Part shown: piece by piece, positions 11,812-23,079 of the stretch
Layout: each line of letters begins with the position of its first letter
Numbering within the stretch: position 1 is the first letter of the stretch
Assembly: GCF_023159225.1 (NCBI RefSeq)
Contig: NC_063173.1
Coordinates: 11,384,852-11,448,851 of the forward strand
DNA from: Perognathus longimembris pacificus
Lineage: Eukaryota > Chordata > Mammalia > Rodentia > Heteromyidae
Length of the DNA: 64,000 nt
Reading direction: 5' to 3'
Position numbers and translations under genes: made by a program
The notes under the pieces: model-generated
Databases searched by the model: none
What the model saw: the letters and a program-made list of their open reading frames with translations, nothing else
What the model was told of the DNA's origin: nothing

Positions 11812-12026
11812 TTTGTTTGTTTGTTTCTGCTGTGCTGGTCCTGAGTTTTTTTTGCTCAAGGCTAGTGCTCTACCACTTGAGCCACAGCTGTACTTCCAGC
11901 TTTTGGTGGTTTACTGGAGATAAAGGTCTCACAGATTTTTCTGCCCAGGCTGCCTTTGAACCATGATTTTCAGGCTTCAGCCTCTGAATAGTTTGGATTA
12001 CAGGTGTGAGCAACCAGTGCCTAGCA
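11812..12026 (-). mobile_element. Composite 7SL-Geo SINE
   Basis: Antisense copy with a TTTG-rich tail, Geo module, linker and reversed 7SL-like head ending ggattacaggtgtgag. It is followed by a further old SINE remnant (about 12030-12360) that hosts the next insertion. Confidence 0.75.
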
Positions 12027-12089
12027 CTTGCTTAGCAAGCTTTGGCTGGCACTCTGCTACTTCTGTCACAGCTCTATGTCTGGCTTTTT

Positions 12090-12294
12090 TTTTTTTTTTT
12101 TTTTGGCCAGTCCTGGGCTTGGACTCAGGGCCTGAGCACTGTCCCTGGCTTCTTTTTGCTCAAGGCTAGCACTCTGCCACTTGAGCCACAGCGCCACTTC
12201 TGGACGTTTTCTGTATATGTGGTGCTGGGGAATTGAACCCAGGGCCTCATGTATACGAGGCAAGCACTCTTGCCACAAGGCCATATCCCCAGCC
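12090..12294 (-). mobile_element. IDL-Geo SINE nested in an older SINE, 16-bp TSD
   Basis: Antisense full-length copy inserted into a reversed Geo module. The host sequence ctatgtctggcttttt is duplicated at 12074-12089 and 12295-12310. Confidence 0.93.
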
Positions 12295-12593
12295 CTATGT
12301 CTGGCTTTTTGATAGTTAACTAGAGATAAAAGTCTTATGGGCTGGGTGCCTATGGCTCACACTTTATATCTGGTTTTTGTTTTTGTTTTAGGATTTTCAA
12401 ATATAGCATATAATAAAAGATCCTTTTAAGTATGATTAGTAATACTTTGGGGCCAACTTTTGTATTCAGTAGGAATACAGCTCTGAAATGCTTATATGTG
12501 GTGAAAAAACAATATATGTAAAACTTTTCAATAATTTGTCATTTGGTATACTTGTGGTCTTCTATGCTTAGCCTGATCTTAGGAGTGTCTTTT

Positions 12594-12806
12594 GTTTATG
12601 TTTTTGTTTTTGTTGCCAGTCCTGGGATGTGGACTCAGTGCCTTAGCACTGTCCCTGGCTTCTTTTTGCTCAAGGCTAGCACTCTACCTCTTGAGCCACA
12701 GTGTTACTTCTGGCTTTTTTCTGTATATGTGGTGCTGAGGAATCGAACCCGGGGCTTCATGTATACGAGGTGAGCACTTTACCACTAGGCCATATTCCCA
12801 GCCCCC
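12594..12806 (-). mobile_element. IDL-Geo SINE with 14-bp TSD
   Basis: Antisense full-length copy with a TTTTTG-rich tail. The duplication taggagtgtctttt is at 12580-12593 and 12807-12820. Confidence 0.92.
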
Positions 12807-13617
12807 TAGGAGTGTCTTTTGAACGAAAGAATTTGGTGTCTGAGTTGCAAATACAGGGGCACCATTTCATTATTGAGATATAGACCTTTAAAGAATATTG
12901 AGTCTAGCCTGTAGCTCATGAGGGAACAGGGTCCTGGAAAGCTGAAAGACTTTTCTAGTGAATCATGAAGCAATGATAAAAATCCACTGCTACAGTTAAT
13001 GCTAATGATTTTTGGAGTAGATTGCCAGTATTACCATAGGGATTTCATTAGCACAGGCAAAACATATAGGTATAGAAAAATATTGTCAAAAGTATTTGAA
13101 TTACTGACTACATCAGAATTGAAGTAAAGATAGGGAATTTTGCTTTATTTTTGTTTTCCTTATTGTTCTAGATCTTGTGTACCAAGGTTAGAATAGAACA
13201 AATTCAGGAGGTTGAACCTAACTTTTGATCATAGTTTCCCCACAGTGCATATCTAGCAGAGCATTTCTCCTCAAAGGCCTGGTTGGAAGCAATGGCCTTC
13301 ATTTCTGATGTATAATTTACCTCTTGTTCCTGGTGTTGGAGGCTTGTTGGCTTTGATAAATGCCTGTTTTCTATGGACAACTGTAGTTAACATGGCGGTC
13401 TTGGTATAGAATTTAGCAAGCGGAGTGTATGTGGAAGTGTGCAGCTGGGCTAATGGTCTGTGCCTTTAGCTACTTTGGTTAGCACATTAACCCAGACAGC
13501 TTGTGGACTCATTATAAGTCTATTAATCTCAGTATCAAAAGTAGCTTGTATGAAAGGGCCTGTTGATCTTGTTTCACTGCAAGGAGTAGATATCAAACAG
13601 GGTCCTATAATGGAGAA

Positions 13618-13705
13618 AAGATTGTAGTCAGATAGTCCTGGATTCAGCTACAGGCTCAGTCATTTATTAGCCCTGTGACTTTAGACAGTTTTTTTAGTTC
13701 TCCCA
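13618..13705 (-). repeat. MIR-like SINE fragment
   Basis: Antisense MIR-type signature: tcctggattcagctacagg, then catttattagccctgtgact. Confidence 0.55.
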
Positions 13706-14061
13706 TTTATGCTGTGGCATTAATACAAAGTAGTTCACATGGGATTAAGTTCTTTTCCCCAGATATGTGTGACTTGTTCTCTTTCCTTCAGGTCTTTTCT
13801 AAGGTACATCTTCTAAGTAAGGCTTTGACAGACCTCTTAAAAGTTATTATCTCTCTGGGCCTTCTCTTCTTTATGGTCTTCCCATACCACTAATTGTTCA
13901 TTCTTTTTGCTATTTACCAGTTTTGCTCATAATAACAAAATAAACCGAAATGTTACCAGTTTTATATTTTGGTCACTGTTCTTTGTGTCTTACCTCATGG
14001 TTACAGAAATTGTTGGCTGAGGCTATCATTACTTGTCTTTTATAGACAAAGAGATCAGGCA

Positions 14062-14150
14062 TATTATTAGTCTGTTTTGCATTACCACAATGAAAAGCCT
14101 GAGGCTGGCTAACTTTATTAAAGAAAAAAAGTTAGGTCATAATCATTAGA
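14062..14150 (-). mobile_element. MaLR-type LTR fragment
   Basis: ttattagtctgttttgcatt, then gaggctggctaactttatta, matches the reversed 3' end of MST/MLT1-type LTRs as I remember them. It is a short relic like the longer copy at 26516. Confidence 0.5.
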
Positions 14151-14368
14151 GCCATAGTCTGAACCTTAAGCAATTGGCTTCAGGGGCTTTTCTCTTAACC
14201 TCTGTACTATTTTGACTCATTAAAACAGAAGCTTCTGAAGGCAAGGATGCTTGTTTTGGTCACTGCTTTTAGTAATGAAAATAGTACATTCTTGGTACAT
14301 AATGATATTAAGTGAATGAATGCATATCAAAAATATGTGAGAAAAAAGTTACATGGAGTTAACTGTGC

Positions 14369-14742
14369 TGTAAGGTTCTCCAGAAAGGAAACCCACCACA
14401 TGGTTTAGGCAGAAAGGAGTTTATTGGGGGAAATCAAACTGCCAGCCCACACAAGATGGAAATGTAGGGAGACAGAGGGGGAGGAAGAAGGGAAAAAGAG
14501 AAAAAAGAGCAAGAGAGCGTAAGAGAGAAAAGGAAAGAGAGCGGGGACTGTGTTGAGCTGGATTATATAGGAAAAAGTGGGAGGTATGGCCAGGTGGATT
14601 GGATGTGACCTCAGAGAAGGAGGAGGTAACTGCCTCCAGGTACACCAGTTACCTAGGTAACTCAGGTCCTGGGCTCAGACTTAAACAGGAGGGGGGCATC
14701 TGCATGGAGCCCTCTGGGGGTGGGGGTGGGGTGGCCCTTACA
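14369..14742 (-). mobile_element. Probable solo LTR (endogenous retrovirus remnant)
   Basis: This 374-bp segment has inverted termini TGTAAGG at 14369 and CCTTACA ending at 14742. The flanks are a near-perfect 5-bp duplication (tgtgc at 14364-14368, tatgc at 14743-14747). Read on the - strand it has a TATA-like box at 14561-14570 and an AATAAA signal at 14420-14425 about 140 bases further on, consistent with U3-R-U5 order. There is no internal viral sequence. Class uncertain. Confidence 0.72.
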
Positions 14743-14889
14743 TATGCCATCTCTTTTTTTCAGAGATTAGTCTTCTGCTGTTCAATACTGTAACCAGTAG
14801 TCACATTTCAAATGCTCAGTTGCTCTGTGCTGCTAATGCTGTTATTATAGATAGCACAGATATAAAAAAACTTTCATCATCATATGAGT

Positions 14890-15085
14890 TGAGTCAGTCA
14901 GTATCTATCTCCTGGAGTTCTGGGAGGGCAGGCAGGGTGTAAGGCCTCAAGCATGCCAAGTGAGAGAATGGATAACTAGATAGAGATGGGCCATGGAGAG
15001 CTTTGGATGCCAAAATAGTCTGTACTTTATTTTGAAGCCTAGAGATTCTGAATTATCAGAAATACCTTGAGAGTTTGTTTAAAGT
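14890..15085 (+). repeat. Ancient mammalian repeat fragment
   Basis: gggccatggagagctttgga, followed by actttattttgaagcc, resembles the middle of the same degenerate family as 19320-20230 and 56420-56980. Confidence 0.4.
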
Positions 15086-15526
15086 TCTAATTTACACATT
15101 TGGATATGGTAATGTATACCTGTAATCCAGCACTTTTATATGGGCCTGAAATGTGCATGCACTTGCATGCATAGGTGTACGTGTATCCAATATAATGGTA
15201 ACATAAAAGTCACCACTAACTCTTAGCTTATGCTAAAAGTTGCCACCAACCTAATCATTTGTAAGTGTATAGTACAATAAATTTGATTTACTCTTATGTG
15301 CAACAGAACTTTTTGAGCTTGTGAAATTGAAACTGTGTCCAGTTTTATATCTTCCAAATACATCATGTAAGTGGAATCATGCAGTATTTGTTTGTGACTG
15401 GACCTCATTCAGCATAATATCCTCAAGGTTCATGCACATTGTAGCATATGGCAGATGCTGTTCTTAAGGCACAATAATGTTCCTGTGTATATATGTACAT
15501 AAATGTATACCACTTTTTTTTTCTTT

Positions 15527-15660
15527 TTAAAGCAGACAGGGTCTCACTATGTGCCTTAGCCTAGCCTGGAATTCACTATATAGGCCAAACTAGATTTGCA
15601 CTTGTGATTTTCCTGCCTCAGGCTCCTGATTGCTAAGATTATAGATATGTGCCTACATAC
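15527..15660 (-). mobile_element. 7SL/B1-like SINE inside old L1
   Basis: Antisense monomer with gacagggtctcactatgtg, tgcctcaggctcctg and a reversed head near gtgcctacatacctg. Confidence 0.7.
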
Positions 15661-15839
15661 CTGTCCTACACCACAATTCCTTTATCCATGAGCAGACATT
15701 TAGTTTGTTTGCATATCCTGGCTACTACAAAGAATGCTACAGTAAACATGGCTGAACAAATACCTCATCAAGATTCTGTTTTCAGTTATTGGGATTGCTG
15801 TTCATATACTGACTATAAATTTTTTAACTTTTGCAGGTG

Positions 15840-16044
15840 GCAGCACTGACATTTGAACTCAGGGCCTAAAAACTTGCTAGTCAAGTGCTTTACATCTAGG
15901 GCCATGGACCTCTAGACTTTTTTTTTTTTAAGTTTTCTTTTCAGGTAGAGATTTGCCCTTTTACCTGAGACTGACCTTGGACCTGATCCTCTTGTCCATG
16001 TTTCCTGTATAGCTAGGACTGCAGGAATGTTTCACCATACCTTG
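15840..16044 (-). mobile_element. Old composite SINE remnant inside old L1
   Basis: A reversed tRNA-like unit (acatttgaactcagggccta) is followed by a reversed 7SL-like unit ending aggactgcaggaatg. Diverged. Confidence 0.5.
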
Positions 16045-16110
16045 CTTGAGGTTTTGCTGTCCTTTTTCCTTTTTGCCTTGGCTACTCTAACATCTTTCCA
16101 CCTGATTTTT

Positions 16111-16306
16111 TTTTTGCCAGTCCTGGGCCTTGGACTCAGGGCCTGAGCACTGTCCCTGGCTTCTTCCCGCTCAAGGCTAGCACTCTGCCACTTGAGCCAC
16201 AGCGCCACTTCTGGCCATTTTCTGTATATGTGGTGCTGGGGAATCGAACCAAGGGCTTCATGTATACGAGGTAAGCGCTCTTGCCACGAGGCCATATCCC
16301 CAGCCC
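16111..16306 (-). mobile_element. IDL-Geo SINE nested in a 7SL-like SINE, 14-bp TSD
   Basis: Antisense full-length copy. The host sequence tccacctgattttt is duplicated at 16097-16110 and 16307-16320. Confidence 0.92.
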
Positions 16307-16452
16307 TCCACCTGATTTTTGCCTCCCACGTAGCTGGAACCACAGGCTTGAACCAACTACCAGGCTTGGTTTTGTTTTTGAGACAGGGTCTCAGTAGGTA
16401 GTCCAAGATGGTTTAGATCTCTGGGATTACATCTGTATATCGCTGAACCTGG
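16307..16452 (-). mobile_element. 7SL/B1-like SINE (host remnant)
   Basis: The reversed head (cacgtagctggaaccacagg) and a further monomer with gagacagggtctcagtagg continue the SINE interrupted at 16111. Confidence 0.6.
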
Positions 16453-16736
16453 CTTTATATTTTTAATCTTTTGTTGAAAGTCCATGCTATTTTCATAGTG
16501 TCTGTACTATTTTGCCTTCCTACCAACTGCAAGGGAATTCTAGTTGTCTGCATTTTCACCAAAGTTTGCTATTTTCTGATTTTTCAGTAGTGACCATCAT
16601 AATGAAATGGTTGCAGTGTAGTTTTGACTTGCATTTTGATTTGACTTGCATTTGATTTGATTGCATTTGACTTGCCTGTTGATTTGTGATATCAGTCATT
16701 TTTTTATGCAATTGCCAGCTATTTTGGTAATTTTTT

Positions 16737-16933
16737 TTTTTGCCAGTCCTGGGCCTTGGACTCAGGGCCTGAGCACTGTCCCTGGCTTCTTTTTGCTCAA
16801 GGCTAGCACTCTGCCACTTGAGCCACAGCGCCACTTCTGGCTGTTTTCTATATATGTGGTGCTGGGGAATGGAACCCTGGGCTTCATGTATAGGAGGCAA
16901 GCACTCTTGCCACTAAGCCATATTCCCAGCCCG
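16737..16933 (-). mobile_element. IDL-Geo SINE inside old L1
   Basis: Antisense full-length copy. An imperfect duplication (attttggtaattttt at 16721, atttctgtaattttt at 16934) flanks it, and the L1 resumes at 16934. Confidence 0.88.
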
Positions 16934-17024
16934 ATTTCTGTAATTTTTTGGTGAGATGCCTGTTCAAGTCCTTTGTCCATTTGTAAATTAGTCTATTTGT
17001 AAAACTCTGTTTCAAATAAGTGAT

Positions 17025-17100
17025 CAGATTGCTGGGGGCATGGTTCAAGTAGTGGAACACCACTCTAGCTTGTTTGATGCCAAGAGTTCAAGCACAAAGA
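17025..17100 (+). mobile_element. tRNA-like SINE fragment
   Basis: A degenerate monomer with gggggcatggttcaagtagt and a B-box-like agttcaagc. Confidence 0.45.
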
Positions 17101-17392
17101 CTTTGTAACTCAGTGCTCCCGGGACAGCTGAGTGAGCTAGTGATAGTGCACAGCAAGGAAGGAGAGTAGGGCTCTTGGGCTCTACTTTTCTCTGCTGGCT
17201 TCTTGACACAACACACTCTCCACTTGGACTTCTTGGTGGTTATACGAATGTAAATGAAGCATAACATTAGACAAGTGTTCTGGGGAGTCTTCCATGTCCT
17301 GACCCTTTACTTTCTTATAAGTCTCTTTTCTTTCTACCATGTACTTTCTTTGAAAGAAAACTTACTCTTACTCAGAAACTTACTCTGTTTTT

Positions 17393-17611
17393 TTGTTTTG
17401 TTTTGTTTTGTTTGTTTGTTTGGCCAGTCCTGGGCCTTGGACTCAGGGCCTGAGCACTGTCCCTGGCTTCCTTTTGCTCAAGGCTAGCACTCTACCACTT
17501 GAGCCACAGCACCACTTCTGGCCGTTTGCTATATATGTGGTGCTGGGGAATTGAACCCAGGGCTTCATGTATACGAGGCAAGTACTCGTGCCACTAGGCC
17601 ATATCCCCAGC
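17393..17611 (-). mobile_element. IDL-Geo SINE with TSD
   Basis: Antisense full-length copy with a (TTTTG)n tail. The duplication ctctgttttt is at 17383-17392 and 17612-17621. Confidence 0.9.
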
Positions 17612-17657
17612 CTCTGTTTTTGAAGACCTATCGACATCACAGGTATAACCTGGCTGA

Positions 17658-17898
17658 TTTTTTTTTTTTTTTTTGGTTGGTTGGTTGATGAACTCAGGGC
17701 CTGGGCTCTGTCCTTGAGCTCTTTTGCTCAAGGCTAGTGTTCTGCCACTTTGAACCATAGCACCCCTTTTAGTTTTCTGATAATTGTAGGTAAGAGTCTC
17801 ACACAGACTGTTCTGCCTGGGCTGGCTTTGAACTTTGGTCCTCAGATCTCAGCCTCCTGAGTAGCTAGGATTATAGATGTGAGCCACCGGCGCTCAGC
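17658..17898 (-). mobile_element. Composite 7SL-Geo SINE nested in a 7SL-like SINE
   Basis: Antisense copy with a T tail and GGTT repeats, Geo module, linker and reversed 7SL-like head. An older reversed 7SL unit continues at 17899-17984. Confidence 0.82.
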
Positions 17899-17984
17899 TT
17901 CCTGGGCTTATCTTGAACTTTTGATCCTCCTGCCTCAATCTTCTGAGCGCTGGGTTTAAAGGTATGCACCATCAGGTTCAGCCC
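17899..17984 (-). mobile_element. 7SL/B1-like SINE fragment
   Basis: Antisense unit with cctgcctcaatcttctgag and a reversed head (aggtatgcaccatcaggttc). Confidence 0.6.
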
Positions 17985-19319
17985 ATCTTTTTTTCTCCTA
18001 CTCTTTCCTCTACTGTTATCACAATGAAAGGATTCCTGTCCCACTGCCCAGTTCTGAAGGGTTTGCATAAAATAACAGTCCTGCCAGTTTTGTTTTCTGA
18101 GTCATTGTTTTTATTAATCCTGATTCATTCTTTTATTCTTTTTACCTCTAAGAAACAGAGTGAAAGTTGGAAAGAACATTGGCTTGCAGTGTGAGGGGCC
18201 GGAAAGTCGGGGCAAACTGCTTTTCTTCCTTTAGGCTATCCTCATTTGTAAAGTAGAAGCTAATTCCAGTTCACTTAAAAGGCTATTTATTTGTAACTTT
18301 TAGCATTTTAAACTTAATAAAAACAAAGTGTAGTATACTAAATTTTGTGCAGTATGAATAGAAGGAAAAATGGAACCTGACCTTTACATCCCAAAGACTT
18401 TACATACTAGTTTGTCAGACAGGTGTGAATGCAAACAGCTAGGGAGTGGAAAGAAAAGGAATGATGGACTTGCCAGCTTATGGGGTTCCATTTCGAGACC
18501 TGGCTTACCTTGTGAAGGTCCTTCCATGATGTCAAATATCTTTTCTTGGAAGTATAACTGGGGTTAATGATCTGGACTCTACTTCTGAGATGAAGCCAGA
18601 GAAAGGATCTGTGTTCATCTGCTGATTCTCATTTTAATATAGCATTTTATACAACAACAGTGTGGTAGGGGACAAAGAACAGAAAACTCAAGTTCACATT
18701 CCTGGTCCTAAGAGGACATATATCCTCGAACATGTTGTATAATGTTGAACGTTCAGTTTTCTCCTAAAAATGGAAGAAACAACTGAAGTACTCAGTTCAG
18801 CTTAGCAAATATTCAGTGAGATTTTCTCTGTTCGAGGTGGATTCAAAGGCTACAAAGTGAAAGGACAAACTCAGTTCATTGGGAAGAATTGTGCCATATG
18901 AGCGTGAAATAGAAGCCTCTTGCCAGGCATCCATTGACTATGAGTCGTTTATAAACTTCAGACTAACATGGTCGTGGATGACCAAATAAATATTCAGCCT
19001 GCTTCCTACTCTGACCATCCTACTTTCTGTTGGGCCCTTTCCCTCGCTGAGCCATGTTCATCTTGCAGTACCCTCTGTCCTCCCTTTCCTCCCAGGTATT
19101 TGGTGAGAGAGAGGGAGAGAGTGTGCGTGTTCATGTGCAGGCATGTGTGTGCTTTCTCAGCAGCTGGTCCCTGAAGGCTAAGGACTATTATGAGTAAATG
19201 CAATAGTGTCAGTGAGGTCAGCTGGGATTAACATGTGACATAGAGCAGTGACTAATGGGAGCTTTCATTATCCATGATCTGTGTGTCATCTGTGTCATGG
19301 AACAAAGGAATCCCTGAAG

Positions 19320-20230
19320 TTATGTTCTGGGCACTCTTCTAGCTCAAGGGATAAATGACAAATCAGATGAAAATTCCTGTTACTGCAGTTTACATTTATT
19401 GGGAAAGATACAATTAACAAGATAAAAAATAAAATACTGGGGCTGAGAATGTGGCTTAGTGGTAGAGTGCTTGCCTAACATGCACGAAGCCCTGGGTCCA
19501 GTTCCTCAGCACCACATAAACAGAAAAAGCCAGAAGTGGCGCTGTGGCTCAAGAGGTAGAGTGCTAGCTTTGAGCAAAAAGAAGCCAGGGACAGTGCCCA
19601 GGCCCTGAGTTCAAGCCCCAGGACTGGCAAAAATAAAAATACTATGATACATAAACGGGAAAGAACAGTAAGGTGAGGAAAAGAGGCCTGTAAAGTTGGA
19701 GTTGAAGGTTTAAACTTTTAGAACAGAGCCAAGGAAAATCTTGTTGAATAAAGGTTACTTTGTATCAAAACCTAAAGTAAGTAGGAGAGTCAATGAAAGA
19801 GCAGTAAGGGTGAGAGGGACAGGGAGGTTCCAGAGCCCTGAGGCCAGAACTGGTTAGGTCCAGGGAATGGCAGAGGACAGGAGAGCTGAAGTTGAGAGAT
19901 AGAGCCGGAGGAGAGTAATTTTGTTGATGCCCTAGATCCTTGTAGAAACTTGGCTTTTCCATTGAGTGAAGTGGAGGGAAGTCATTAAGAGTATTGATTA
20001 GAGCAGTGACTTGATGTGACTTAATGTTTTGATAGACCATTGTGACTGCTGGGTGGAGAGTCCATAGGAGTAAGTGCAAAAACAAAGTGAGTTGGGAAAA
20101 CTTGAATTAATCTTCATTAGAGTTGGTGGTGGTTTAGGTTAAAATGGTAGAAGGAGGAGAATGAGAATGTATTTAATTCTGGGTATATTTTAGAAGTAGA
20201 ACTGAAAAATTAAAAGTAAAACCTTACTGA
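19320..20230 (+). repeat. Ancient mammalian repeat with nested SINE
   Basis: A degenerate long repeat: tctgggcactcttctagctc at the 5' end, agaacagagccaaggaa, ggtccagggaatggcag and aagtcattaagagtattgat in the middle, and tctgggtatattttagaagt near the 3' end. Related fragments occur at 14890, 42960, 56420 and 60895. I recognise the consensus but cannot name the family. Confidence 0.5.
19439..19628 (+). mobile_element. IDL-Geo SINE nested in ancient repeat
   Basis: Full-length sense copy inserted at 19438. The flanks are aaaaataaaatact (19425-19438) and an almost identical copy with one extra A near 19629-19643. Confidence 0.9.
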
Positions 20231-20285
20231 TTGGCTTGGTGTTAGGAATAAGAAAAGTAGTAAAGAATGACACTAAGTCTGATAC

Positions 20286-20340
20286 CAGATGCTGGTGGCT
20301 CATGCCTGTTAATAACCCTGTCTGGGAACAGGAAGATCAG
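20286..20340 (+). mobile_element. 7SL/B1-like SINE head fragment
   Basis: A short sense head, gatgctggtggctcatgcct, without a right module. Confidence 0.5.
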
Positions 20341-20575
20341 TGCTGGGCACTAGGGGCTCATATTTGTATTCCTAGCTACTAAGGAGACTGATATCTGAAG
20401 ATCAGAGTTTGAAGCCATTCTAGGGAGGAAAGTCCATGAGACTCTGATCTCCAGTTAACCACCAAAAGCCAGAAGTAGAGCTGTGGCTTGAATGGTAGAC
20501 ATTAGCCTTGACTGTAAAAAGTTAAGGTAAAATGCCCAGGCACTGCAAGTTCAAACTCCAGTACCAACACAAAAC
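20341..20575 (+). mobile_element. Composite 7SL-Geo SINE
   Basis: A diverged sense copy with 7SL-like head, linker catgagactctgatctcc and Geo module, ending in a CAAAA-rich tail. Confidence 0.72.
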
Positions 20576-20639
20576 AAAACAAGTGTGTCATTGTTGGAGT
20601 CCAGCCCAGACAGAAAAGCTGGAACCGCCATTCTTAACC

Positions 20640-21181
20640 CATACCTTGGCACAGTGGGACACTCCTATCATCCTAAACTATATGGAAGGCTGAGATTGGG
20701 AAGATTGTGGTTATAGACCATTGTGGGCAGACAAGTCCACTGGACTCCATCTCAGTAGAAGGAAGCTGAATGCTCTGGTGTGTGCCTGCTATCCCAGCAA
20801 CAACAAAAGCCCAAAGTATGTGGATTGTGGCTCAAATGAATGTTGGGGAAAGAAGTGAGACTATCTAAAAAATAACCAGCAAAAAATGGGGCTGGGAGGG
20901 CTGGGGATATAGCCTAGTGGCAAGAGTGCCTGCCTCGGATACACGAGGCCCTAGGTTCGATTCCCCAGCACCACATATACAGAAAATGGCCAGAAGCGGC
21001 GCTGTGGCTCAAGTGGCAGAGTGCTAGCCTTGAGCGGGAAGAAGCCAGGGACAGTGCTCAGGCCCTGAGTCCAAGGCCCAGGACTGGCCAAAAAAAAAAA
21101 TGGGGCTGGGGGGCATGGCTCAAGTGGTAGAGTACCAGCCTAGCAAGTGTGAGGCCCTGAGATCTAAACCCCAGTATTGCC

Positions 21182-21182
<1 letters not shown>
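20640..21182 (+). mobile_element. 7SL-7SL-tRNA trimeric SINE, interrupted
   Basis: Two tandem 7SL-like units (20640-20760 and 20770-20880) are followed by a tRNA-like unit split by a younger IDL-Geo insertion at 20897-21094. The tRNA-like part resumes with gcatggctcaagtggtagag. The AC microsatellite starts at its 3' end. Confidence 0.65.
20897..21094 (+). mobile_element. IDL-Geo SINE, young, with 16-bp TSD
   Basis: Sense full-length copy flanked by aaaaaatggggctggg at 20881-20896 and 21095-21110. It is nearly identical in type to the copy at 35610, sharing the ggcgct and gagcgggaagaagcc variants. Confidence 0.93.

Positions 21183-21183
<1 letters not shown>

Positions 21184-21252
<69 letters not shown>
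21184..21252 (+). repeat. (AC)n microsatellite
   Basis: About 34 uninterrupted AC units directly after the 3' end of a tRNA-like SINE unit. Confidence 0.98.
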
Positions 21253-21255
<3 letters not shown>

Positions 21256-21274
21256 GGGTAAGTGGAGTGGGGGA

Positions 21275-21385
21275 GAGCTCGAGCTGTAACCCCAGCACAC
21301 TGAAAGTGTAAGTTGGAAGATTGCTTTCCAGGCCAGGCCAGACCCCAAACAGAACAACACACAAGATCCTATCTGAAAAATAACG
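21275..21385 (+). mobile_element. 7SL/B1-like SINE fragment
   Basis: A degenerate sense monomer: gctgtaaccccagcacactg, ccaggccaggccagacc, aagatcctatctgaaaaata. Confidence 0.55.
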
Positions 21386-21821
21386 TAAGCAAAAAAACAG
21401 GGGGGTGTGGAGGGGTTATGGTTCATGTGAGGGCTGTTTAAACCTTACTTCCCCCCAAATTGGACAATTACTTGAACTGGAAAAGTTGTTAGGAAAAATA
21501 TTTCAGGAGAATGAGAGAAGGTAAATAAATAGTCACGAGATTAGATGAGCTCTGAGAACGCACAAAGGTAGATAAAAAAAAACAAACCTTCAAGACTTGA
21601 ACCTGGGTCATTGCAAAGTCTAGAAATTGAGAACAGCTGCCACAACAATGGGAGAGGGGAGCCCACAGATGCCTCAGAACTCAGGTATGAGTGCAGTATC
21701 TGGAAGCCAAGTAAAGGAACTATTAAGAGGAAAAAGAAAGTTTAAAGAGAATAGTCTAAAATTGTAGAAACAACCCAGATTCCCTACAGTATGTGAGTGG
21801 ATCAAAAAATGTGATACTTCT

Positions 21822-22030
21822 GGGGCTTGGGAATATGGCTTAGTGGTAGAGTGCCTGCCTAGCAGGCATGAACCCCGGGGTTCAATTCCTCAGTACCACA
21901 TAAACAGAAATAGCCAGAAATGGCACTGTGGCTCAAGTGATAGAGTGCTAGCCTTGAGCAAAAGAAGCTCAAGGACAGTGCACAGGTCCTGAGTTCAAGC
22001 CCCCACAACCGACCAACAACAACAAAAAAA
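21822..22030 (+). mobile_element. IDL-Geo SINE inside L1
   Basis: Sense full-length copy. L1-like sequence lies immediately before (caacccagattccctac near 21774) and after it. Confidence 0.88.
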
Positions 22031-23035
22031 GAAAATTGAAGCCATTAAGTGGAAAGACCTCCTATATTCCTGGATTGGCAGAATTAGTGTTATAAAAGGG
22101 GTTATATTGCCAAAAGAATTCTAGAGTCAATGCAGTACCTATGAGAAATCCAATGACATTCTTCACAGAACTAGAAAATACAATCCTAAAATTCATATGG
22201 AAGCAAAAACAATCCATAGCATAGCAATCCTGAACAAAAAGCCAAACTAGAGATGATATAATGCCTAACTTGAAATTATACTGCAGACTCATAGTAACAA
22301 AACTCACATGGGTCTAGCTTGAGAACTAGATACAGGCCAGTTAGTTAGGGTAGAGGACCTAGAAGTAAACCCATGTAGTTACTGCCATCCAGTTCTGACA
22401 GACAACAGTGAGTTAATACCCAGAATATATAAAGATCTCAAAAACTTTAAATGCCAAATAAGTCAATAGACAGACATGAATAGACAGTTCTCAAAAGAAG
22501 TTGAAATGGTCAATAAATGCCTGAAAAATGTTCAGCATTTTTAGCCATCAGGGAAATGCAAATCTAAACAGCACTGAGATTCTATTTCACCTCTGTCAAA
22601 ATGCCTGTCATCAAGAAAACAGCAGGGGAGTGGAAGGGAAGGAAGCCAACTCTTATCCGATGTTATTGGGATTGTAAATTAGTCCATCCACTTGGGAAAC
22701 CAGTACAGAGGTCCTCAAAAAAATTACCATATAATCCCGCTATTCCACTTGTGGGTTTAAGCTCTAAGGAGTCTTAACTCACCATAAAATAATGACAACC
22801 ACACACTGTGTTTATCACAGCACTGCTCACAATAGCAAGCTCCATTGTAATCTGCTTAAAATGCCCATCAGATGAATGGATAAAGCAAATGTGGTACATA
22901 TGCACAGACAATTATTGCATGTTTTCTTTAATATGTAGAGTCTACATTTGATGAAAAGATAAAGTACATTATATTCATGTATAAAATGTCATAATGAAAG
23001 CCATTATTTTTACAATTAATATATCATAATAAAAC
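22031..23035 (+). mobile_element. Old L1 ORF2 3' region and 3' end
   Basis: A sense L1 relic. A broken frame resembles the L1 ORF2 C-terminal region ([27 protein letters not shown]). Later signatures are aagaagttgaaatggtcaat and gccatcagggaaatgcaaat near 22493-22564, and gaatggataaagcaaatgtg near 22875. It ends in an A/T-rich 3' tail with AATAAAA near 23030. No intact ORF. Confidence 0.75.
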
Positions 23036-23079
23036 CAACTGGGCTTCTCTTATACTGATGGAATTAAGAGAAAATCCAG

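Larger units (their letters stand above)
15195..17015 (-). mobile_element. Old L1 ORF2/3' region, interrupted
   Basis: Antisense L1 matching the remembered 3' ORF2 signatures: cattcagcataatatcctca with aaggttcatgcacattgtag near 15410-15450, actacaaagaatgctac near 15721, and gcctgttcaagtcctttgtc near 16958. The translation is broken throughout. Later SINEs have inserted at about 15527-15660, 15840-16044, 16046-16452 and 16737-16933. Confidence 0.7.

Noticed and set aside
16032..16406. Repeated ORFs with similar peptides (for example IHEALGSIPQHHIYRKW) at many loci
   Set aside because: They are translations of the IDL-Geo SINE in one frame or another, so the apparent protein family is an artefact of repeat copies.
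21058..21426. ORFs with long Cys-Val runs
   Set aside because: Translations of AC/GT microsatellites.
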